This document shows positions 6,166 to 10,563 of a stretch of 10,563 bases of DNA, piece after piece; within the stretch, counting starts at the first letter, position 1, and the number at the start of each line of letters is the position of its first letter. The position numbers were made by a program, and so were the translations under genes. The stretch is from assembly GCA_050186055.1 (NCBI GenBank), contig JBFWYV010000174.1, positions 1 to 10,563 on the forward strand. Direction: 5' to 3'. The notes below the pieces were generated by a model. It ran no database searches. It saw only the letters and a list, made by a program, of their open reading frames with translations, and was not told the origin of the DNA. The DNA comes from CAMDPA01 sp050186055 (GTDB lineage Bacteria > Pseudomonadota > Alphaproteobacteria > Rhizobiales > Hyphomicrobiaceae).

Positions 6166-6961
6166 TCTTGTCCCGCTCGCCGGTGCACTGACATTCGATC
6201 AGACGTTCGAGGTTGATGCCTGTGTTGCCTCGAACCAGAGGCAGGTAAATAGCAGCTCTTGCTATGAACGCGGCCTTCCTGGCGTTGCGTATGAGAAGCC
6301 AAAGGGCATTCCCCTGGCCATCGTCGCGTCGGGGCCAAGTGCAAAGGACTATCTGGATCGGTTTCGGAAGTGGCGTGGTGAAGTCTGGGCAATCAACGGA
6401 GCGTTTGGCTGGCTTCTGTCTGAAGGCATTAAGCCTCATGCGTTCATCGGAATGGACCCTGAGCCGTTCCTTGTCGATTACCTAAAAGAAACGCCGGACT
6501 GCACTTACTACATCGCCAACCAGTGCGATGCGGCCGTGTTCGATCATCTGAATGACCGGAAGGTCGTTACGTGGCATGTCATGGACCCGACGGTGCAAAT
6601 CCCCATCGGGCAAGTCCCCATCAGGGGCGGGTCAACGTGTCTTGGTCGCGCTCCGATGGTGGGGTGTCTCTTGGGCTTTACTGACATTCATCTCTATGGC
6701 GGCGACTCGTCCTTTGTCGGCGACACTGGGTATGCGTATGGCGGCGCGCCGCGTGAGGGCGCGTGCTTCGCTGAGTTGAAAAAGAAGAAATACACGACCA
6801 CGCGCCAGATGCTGGTGCAGGCATACGAGATCGCGGAAATGATCAAGGACTTTCCGGGATCGATCACCATTCACGGGTCTGGGCTGTTGCCGGATTTGGC
6901 GAAGGCCAACCTGCGCGGCTTCAAGCGCCGCCTCAAGTATGAGCGAAGACTGGTCGCATGA
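6155..6961 (+). CDS. DUF115/MptE-like Rossmann protein, putative glycosyltransferase (paralogue 2)
   Basis: A 268-residue paralogue of the preceding gene. Shared blocks in the same order are LAIVASGPS (54-62), EVWAING (76-82), GMDP (99-102), NQCDAAVF (122-129), RGGSTCLGRAP (157-167), DIHLYGGDSSF (177-187) and a C-terminal HGSGLL (240-245), where paralogue 1 has RCGGLM. Two cysteines, in the CD..VF and TCL.RAP blocks, are conserved in both copies. The N-terminal 50 residues and the stretch after the DSSF block differ most; the latter is AYGGAPREGACFAELKKKK here. I chose ATG 6155 (11-base overlap with paralogue 1) over a TTG at 6128. The end overlaps the gp4-like gene by ATGA. The C-terminus is Lys/Arg rich (GFKRRLKYERR). 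Its role is unproven: a glycosyltransferase or nucleotide-binding protein. Divergence between copies suggests different substrates or a heteromer rather than a recent duplication. Confidence 0.68.
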   Translation: MQPDLVPLAGALTFDQTFEVDACVASNQRQVNSSSCYERGLPGVAYEKPKGIPLAIVASGPSAKDYLDRFRKWRGEVWAINGAFGWLLSEGIKPHAFIGMDPEPFLVDYLKETPDCTYYIANQCDAAVFDHLNDRKVVTWHVMDPTVQIPIGQVPIRGGSTCLGRAPMVGCLLGFTDIHLYGGDSSFVGDTGYAYGGAPREGACFAELKKKKYTTTRQMLVQAYEIAEMIKDFPGSITIHGSGLLPDLAKANLRGFKRRLKYERRLVA

Positions 6962-7311
6962 CGACATACACAAGAGCAGACATCGCAACGCGGGCGCTTC
7001 GCGATCTTGGGCTTGTTGCCTCTGACGAGGCCCCTTCGTCCGACGATCAGGTCTATGCGGAGGAGACGATTGCGTCCGTGTACGCCGAGATGGCGGCGCG
7101 GGGCATTTCTCTTCCGAATGGATCGGACGAAGCGCTCCCGCTCGAATTGCTGGCGATTGTGACTCGCCGCGTTGCTCTCGACATCGCCCCCGCGTTTGGG
7201 CTCGCCTCGATTGCGGATTCGGAGGCTGCGAAGCCTGTTATCGAGCGCAACCTCCGTGCGATTGCCGCGAAGCCCCCGACCGGGGCCGTGGCTGAGGCAG
7301 AGTATTTCTGA
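6958..7311 (+). CDS. P22 gp4-like head completion / DNA stabilisation protein
   Basis: A 117-residue protein resembling the N-terminal part of P22 gp4, which binds under the portal after packaging and forms the first ring of the tail neck. Matching features are the opening helix (TRADIATRALRDLGLVA, about 5-21), a long helix with YAEETIASVYAEMAARGI, then LLAIVTRRVALDIAPAFGL, corresponding to the ACRIAPDY region of P22 gp4. It is shorter than P22 gp4 (166 residues) and seems to lack the C-terminal extension that interlocks subunits. It starts at ATG 6958 (ATGA overlap) and its stop overlaps the next ATG (TGATG). Placement directly before a gp10-like gene matches the P22 order gp4-gp10 and supports the assignment. 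Confidence 0.8.
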   Translation: MTTYTRADIATRALRDLGLVASDEAPSSDDQVYAEETIASVYAEMAARGISLPNGSDEALPLELLAIVTRRVALDIAPAFGLASIADSEAAKPVIERNLRAIAAKPPTGAVAEAEYF

Positions 7312-8720
7312 TGTCGTCGCTTCCGGTCGCCTTCCGGTCAAATCGTGGCCCATTCAATTTTCTCGGCACGACTTCGCTTGTGAACTGCTACGCGGTGCAG
7401 CTTGGCAACGACGCCAAGGCGACATACGCGGCGATCAGTTGCCCCGGAACCGCGGTTTTTTCTGCTGGCCCGGATACGCCCATCCGTGGGGCCATCTTCA
7501 TGGAGGACCTGGACGCACTTTATACGGTCCATTCCTCGTCTGTCTGGAAGCGGGCAAGCGACGGCACGAAAACAAGGATCGGCACTATCCCCGGTATCGA
7601 CCGGGTGCAGATCGTGCGAAACCAGAAGACGACGCCGCAGATCGTCATTCGTTGCGACCGTGGCCTGTACCTGATCGAGAACGACACGCTTACGGGCTTG
7701 AGCGATCCCGACATCCCAACCGATTGCGTTGCGATTGCGGAAGTCTCGAGCCGGATCGTCTATGGGTCGGCGAATGGCCGATGGTACATCTCTGCCATCA
7801 ATGATGCGAACGACGTTGACCCGCTTGATTTTGCGACAGCAGAGCAGGCCGCCGACAGGCTTGTGACGCTTGGGGCTCTCGGCGGAGAATTGTTTGTCTT
7901 CGGCACGGAGACGATAGAGCCCTGGATCAATACCGGCAATGCGTCGTTCCCGTTTGAACTGCGCAGTCAGGCGAGCGTCATTAAAAAGGGCTGCCTCGCG
8001 CAATTCAGCGTCGTTGTTGCGGATAACACATTCTTCTGGGTCGGGAATGATCGAAAGTATTACCGGCTCAACGGATATAGCGTGCTGAAGGTCAGCAGCG
8101 AGGAAGTTGACCGCCTGATCCTGAATGACCCGAACCAGTCGGCTATCTCGGCAACGTCTTATTCCTATGCGGGGCATGATTTCGTCGCCGTCACGGGGAC
8201 GGACTGGACGGCCGAGTACGATATTGCGACCGGCCTCTGGCATACCCGCACCAGCTATCAGGCTTCGCGCTGGCGCCATGACGTTGCAATGGCGGCGTGG
8301 GGCAAGGTTCTGGTCGGATCGCGCGAAAATGGGACGATCTACTATCTGGATGCCGACACGCACACGGAAGCCGGGCTGACCTTCATCCGCGAAGTAACAA
8401 TGCCTCCGCTGCACGGCTTTCCGAACGGCGGGATTATCGACGCGTTGCATTTCGACGTGGCTACGGGGCAGGGCGTTACGAGCCCGTTGGCCCTTGGTTA
8501 TGAACCGCAGATCATGGTTCTGATCAGCAGGGATGGCGGCAATTCGTTCAATCTCGAACGGCGCCTGAAGACGGGCAGAAGCGGCCAGTATCGGCGCGTC
8601 ACATCGCGGCGCTGGGGCCGGTTCGCGGAGAAGGGGGCCGTCATTCGCATCCGGCAATCCGATCCGGTCGGGTTCGCGCTTGCCCTGGTCGATCATTCTA
8701 CGCGCCCGTTGAGGGCCTGA
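7311..8720 (+). CDS. P22 gp10-like packaged-DNA stabilisation / tail hub protein
   Basis: A 469-residue protein, almost the length of P22 gp10 (about 472), which forms the hub below gp4 and carries the tail needle and tailspikes. It has the beta-propeller-like composition of that family. It opens with NRGPFNFLGTTSLVNCY (10-26, the N-terminal 'VNxY' segment). Repeated strands follow: PGTAVF, GAIFMEDLDALYTVHSSSVW, LYLIEN, RIVYGSANGRWYIS, LGGELFVFGTETIEPW, then KKGCLAQFSVVVADNTFFWVG broken over adjoining strands. The C-terminal region includes RRVTSRRWGRF and a final VDHSTRP. It starts at ATG 7311 (TGATG overlap) and its stop overlaps the following gene in the same way. An antisense ORF nearly as long lies across it but is a composition artefact. 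Confidence 0.85.
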   Translation: MSSLPVAFRSNRGPFNFLGTTSLVNCYAVQLGNDAKATYAAISCPGTAVFSAGPDTPIRGAIFMEDLDALYTVHSSSVWKRASDGTKTRIGTIPGIDRVQIVRNQKTTPQIVIRCDRGLYLIENDTLTGLSDPDIPTDCVAIAEVSSRIVYGSANGRWYISAINDANDVDPLDFATAEQAADRLVTLGALGGELFVFGTETIEPWINTGNASFPFELRSQASVIKKGCLAQFSVVVADNTFFWVGNDRKYYRLNGYSVLKVSSEEVDRLILNDPNQSAISATSYSYAGHDFVAVTGTDWTAEYDIATGLWHTRTSYQASRWRHDVAMAAWGKVLVGSRENGTIYYLDADTHTEAGLTFIREVTMPPLHGFPNGGIIDALHFDVATGQGVTSPLALGYEPQIMVLISRDGGNSFNLERRLKTGRSGQYRRVTSRRWGRFAEKGAVIRIRQSDPVGFALALVDHSTRPLRA

Positions 8721-8917
8721 TGGCACTGAAATCGCGAATTCCTGGCGACGCTTCGTCCAACTTCGATCCGGCGACCTTTCGCTATCTTGAGGGCTTGGAC
8801 CGACGCATTCCGGCGCGCGCTGATCTCTCCGGAAGCGCAACGACAGCGGATGCGGTCACGGCGCTGAACAGCCTTTTTGCAGACCTGCGTGACGCAGGCA
8901 TCATGGAAAGAAACTGA
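8720..8917 (+). CDS. Small phage structural-region protein of unknown function
   Basis: A 65-residue protein whose ATG overlaps the gp10-like stop (TGATG) and whose stop lies one base before the next ATG, so it sits fully inside the coupled operon. The N-terminal 30 residues are polar and contain SSNFDPATFRYLEGLDRRIP. The C-terminal 25 residues look like an amphipathic helix (TADAVTALNSLFADLRDAGIM). Short proteins ending in a similar 'ALNxLxxxLRxAGLM' helix are, from memory, frequent among phage tail/neck genes. It may be a small virion component or assembly factor that pairs with a neighbour. No catalytic residues or membrane segment are seen. The gene itself is well supported by coupling; the function is not known. 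Confidence 0.7.
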   Translation: MALKSRIPGDASSNFDPATFRYLEGLDRRIPARADLSGSATTADAVTALNSLFADLRDAGIMERN

Positions 8918-8918
8918 T

Positions 8919-9650
8919 ATGGCTTCCTTTTGGGACATGCTGACTGGTTCCGCAGCGTCGGAAGCATCGAATGCAGCCGCGCAGGATACGTACAGTAAGC
9001 AGTATCAAGCTATTCAGGACCTTCTGAATTACGGCAACACCTATGCCGACAAGTTCGAGGGCCTTGCGCAGTCGTTCGCGCCCTACGCCCAGACTGGGAC
9101 GACGGCGAACAACATGGTGCAGCGTCTCTTGCAAGACCCGTCCAGCGTTCGAAGCCTGCCCGGTTATCAGTTTGCATTGGATGTGGGGGCGCGGGCGCTT
9201 GAAAACTCTGCCTCTGCGCGCTCCGGCGTTCAAAGAGGCGCGACGATGAAGGGGCTTCAGACCTACGGTCAGAACTACGGCGACACGAAATATGCCGACT
9301 GGTTAAGCCGTCTCATGGGCCTTTCGCAGCAAGGGCTTGGCGCGACGCAAGCGCAAGTCAACACAACCGGACAAGGACTTCAGGGCCAGCTTGACACGCG
9401 CAAGGCGGGCTTTGGAGGCCAGATGCAGTCCGCCGGCACGATTGGGCAGGGGATGGTTGCGGGGGCGGATGCGGAAGCGAAGGGAGCGCAGAACCTGCTC
9501 AATACCGGGCTGAAGATTGGCGGCATGGTGTTGGGTGGAATGACAGGGAATCCTTTTGCGGCCCTAGGCGGCGGTGGGACTTCGTCATTTGGCGGCGGCG
9601 GATTCTATGGCGGCTCCCCCGAAACCAATCCGCTCCTGCGCCCGCTTTAG
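8919..9650 (+). CDS. Putative DNA transfer / ejection internal virion protein (gp7/'p32'-like)
   Basis: A 243-residue protein of the kind often annotated 'DNA transfer protein p32', thought to be carried in the head and ejected to help DNA cross the envelope, like P22 gp7. The diagnostic block is DPSSVRSLPGYQFALD (73-88), then a short A/S/R-rich stretch and KGLQTYGQNYGDTKY (111-125). The N-terminal 60 residues are Ala/Gln-rich helix. The C-terminal third is Gln/Gly rich, with a mildly hydrophobic run (LKIGGMVLGGMTGNPFAALG, 198-217) that could insert in a membrane. A glycine-rich tail (GGGG repeats, 217-232) ends in NPLLRPL. I chose ATG 8919 (GGAAAG at 8905-8910 as ribosome binding site) over an upstream in-frame start at 8877 inside the previous gene. 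Family fit is good; the exact role is inferred from P22-like order. Confidence 0.78.
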   Translation: MASFWDMLTGSAASEASNAAAQDTYSKQYQAIQDLLNYGNTYADKFEGLAQSFAPYAQTGTTANNMVQRLLQDPSSVRSLPGYQFALDVGARALENSASARSGVQRGATMKGLQTYGQNYGDTKYADWLSRLMGLSQQGLGATQAQVNTTGQGLQGQLDTRKAGFGGQMQSAGTIGQGMVAGADAEAKGAQNLLNTGLKIGGMVLGGMTGNPFAALGGGGTSSFGGGGFYGGSPETNPLLRPL

Positions 9651-9660
9651 GTGAGCATAG

Positions 9661-10563
9661 ATGGCGAACCCCTTTTCGGTTTCCGTTCCGAATATTTATG
9701 AAGCTCTTCTAGCCGGAGAGCAGGGCTATACCGGCATGCGCGACATGCAGCGCAAGAGCGCTCAGGATGATGCGCGACGGGCTGCGCAGGCATCTTTGGA
9801 ATCTGGTGACACGCGTGGAGCGTTGGCCCGCTTGATCGGATCCGGTGATCCACAAATGGTCAATGCGCTCTCACAATACCAGAACAATGCAAACGGCGTG
9901 TTCGGAACGCCAATTTATGGCACGGATGCTCAAGGCAATACCGTGCTTGGGACACTGGATAAAACGGGTAACTTCCGCCGCGCTGAAATGGGCGGCATTA
10001 CGCCTACGCCGGGCGTCAGAATGCTTGATACCGGAACGGGGTTTGTTCCGGTTAGCTCCCGCAGTGGTCAGCCCGTGCAGGGCGGGGTGTATCAACCCGG
10101 TTCGCAGGCGATGCCGGGTCAGCCGCCCGCGCAAACCGGGTACATCCCGAAGGATGTCGCCGGGGAGGCGCGAGACAAAAAGCTCGGAGCGGAGCAGGGC
10201 GAAAAACTTGCTGGAATGGGCCAGGCGAAGGCCGGCCTCGATAGCTCGGTCAACAATCTTGATCGCCTTGCCTTTGAGGCGAAGCGGATTATGAACGACC
10301 CGGCTGTCGCGCGGATCACAGGACTGTGGAGCAAACTCCCAAGCCTCCCAGGCGGGGCCGCCGCAAGCCTCGAAGCGAAGCTTGAAACGCTGAAGTCTCA
10401 GGTTGGTTTTGGCGTGTTGCAGGCGATGCGTGATGCCTCGAAGACTGGTGGCGCGCTGGGCCAAGTGTCCAACATTGAGAACCAATTGTTGCAGAACAAT
10501 CTGGCGGCTCTCAGTCAGGCGCAATCGGCCGCTGAGTTCAAGAAGGCCATGCAGCAGATCATT
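9661..10563 (+). CDS. Probable internal virion / ejection protein, 3' partial
   Basis: An open frame from ATG 9661 to the window end (301 residues, no stop), ten bases after the previous gene. AGGTGAG overlapping that gene's stop codon (9649-9655) is a good ribosome binding site. Domains: a helical N-terminus (ALLAGEQGYTGMRDMQRKSAQDDARRAAQA); a short strand-rich segment (FGTPIYGTDAQGNTVLGTL, 81-99, then GNFRR); a Gly/Pro/Gln-rich linker (about 112-165); and a long helical region from about 165. The helical region contains MNDPAVARITGLWSKLP and MRDASKTGGALGQVS (256-270), then NIENQLLQ. This 'SKTGGALGQVS' motif recurs, from memory, in large proteins following the DNA transfer protein in podoviruses. 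Position suggests a partner of the gp7-like protein in DNA ejection, comparable to P22 gp20/gp16. No lysozyme motif is visible in the part present. Confidence 0.7.
   Translation, partial: MANPFSVSVPNIYEALLAGEQGYTGMRDMQRKSAQDDARRAAQASLESGDTRGALARLIGSGDPQMVNALSQYQNNANGVFGTPIYGTDAQGNTVLGTLDKTGNFRRAEMGGITPTPGVRMLDTGTGFVPVSSRSGQPVQGGVYQPGSQAMPGQPPAQTGYIPKDVAGEARDKKLGAEQGEKLAGMGQAKAGLDSSVNNLDRLAFEAKRIMNDPAVARITGLWSKLPSLPGGAAASLEAKLETLKSQVGFGVLQAMRDASKTGGALGQVSNIENQLLQNNLAALSQAQSAAEFKKAMQQII

Noticed and set aside
7338..8840. 500-residue open frame on the minus strand across the gp10-like gene
   Set aside because: It mirrors a gene with clear family features and clean coupled ends on the + strand. 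Its product is Arg-rich without recognisable motifs, as expected from the complement of a GC-rich gene.
9845..10294. 149-residue + strand frame inside the last gene
   Set aside because: It overlaps the longer frame from ATG 9661, which has a good ribosome binding site and recognisable phage motifs. The alternative product is Arg/Ser-rich without features.
1..10563. CRISPR arrays, tRNA genes, insertion sequences or attachment sites
   Set aside because: No regularly spaced repeats, cloverleaf-like sequence, transposase motifs or terminal repeats were seen on reading both strands.

Overview
The window is a contiguous piece of the virion assembly (head and head-tail joining) module of a short-tailed, P22-like phage or prophage. 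All supported genes lie on the + strand, in one tightly packed operon whose ends are usually overlapping (TAATG, TTGA, ATGA, TGATG). The base composition is GC-rich. The protein style (terminase C-terminus, portal, DUF4043-type capsid, gp4/gp10-like proteins) resembles phages of Alphaproteobacteria such as Rhizobiales. That host guess comes from recalled family resemblance, not a search. No integrase, attachment site, tRNA, lysis gene, tailspike or host gene is visible, so free phage and prophage cannot be told apart.

Layout: (1) 1-440, C-terminal end of the large terminase subunit, cut by the window start. (2) 440-2503, P22-like portal. (3) 2490-2666, a 58-residue basic protein overlapping the portal end. 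(4) 2667-2754, a short leader with a weak hairpin. (5) 2755-3627, probable scaffolding protein. (6) 3602-3680, a hairpin, an intrinsic terminator and an outer inverted repeat just before the capsid gene. (7) 3695-4879, N4-gp56/DUF4043-type major capsid protein. (8) 4901-5389, probable capsid decoration-like protein. (9) 5386-6961, two tandem paralogues of a nucleotide-sugar-transferase-like fold (DUF115/MptE-like, reminiscent of GT42 sialyltransferases). (10) 6958-7311, gp4-like head completion protein. (11) 7311-8720, gp10-like tail-hub/DNA-stabilisation protein. (12) 8720-8917, a 65-residue conserved-style protein. (13) 8919-9650, DNA transfer/ejection protein (gp7/'p32'-like). (14) 9661 to the window end, a second probable internal virion/ejection protein, cut by the window end.

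Working together: terminase docks on the portal and packages DNA into a procapsid built from capsid protein on scaffold. The gp4- and gp10-like proteins then plug the portal, and the last two proteins are probably carried inside the head and released with the DNA. The part not explained by this standard plan is the pair of tandem Rossmann-type enzymes placed, with overlapping start/stop codons, between the capsid and head-completion genes. They are the best candidate here for a poorly described function, such as sugar modification of the virion or of host glycans.
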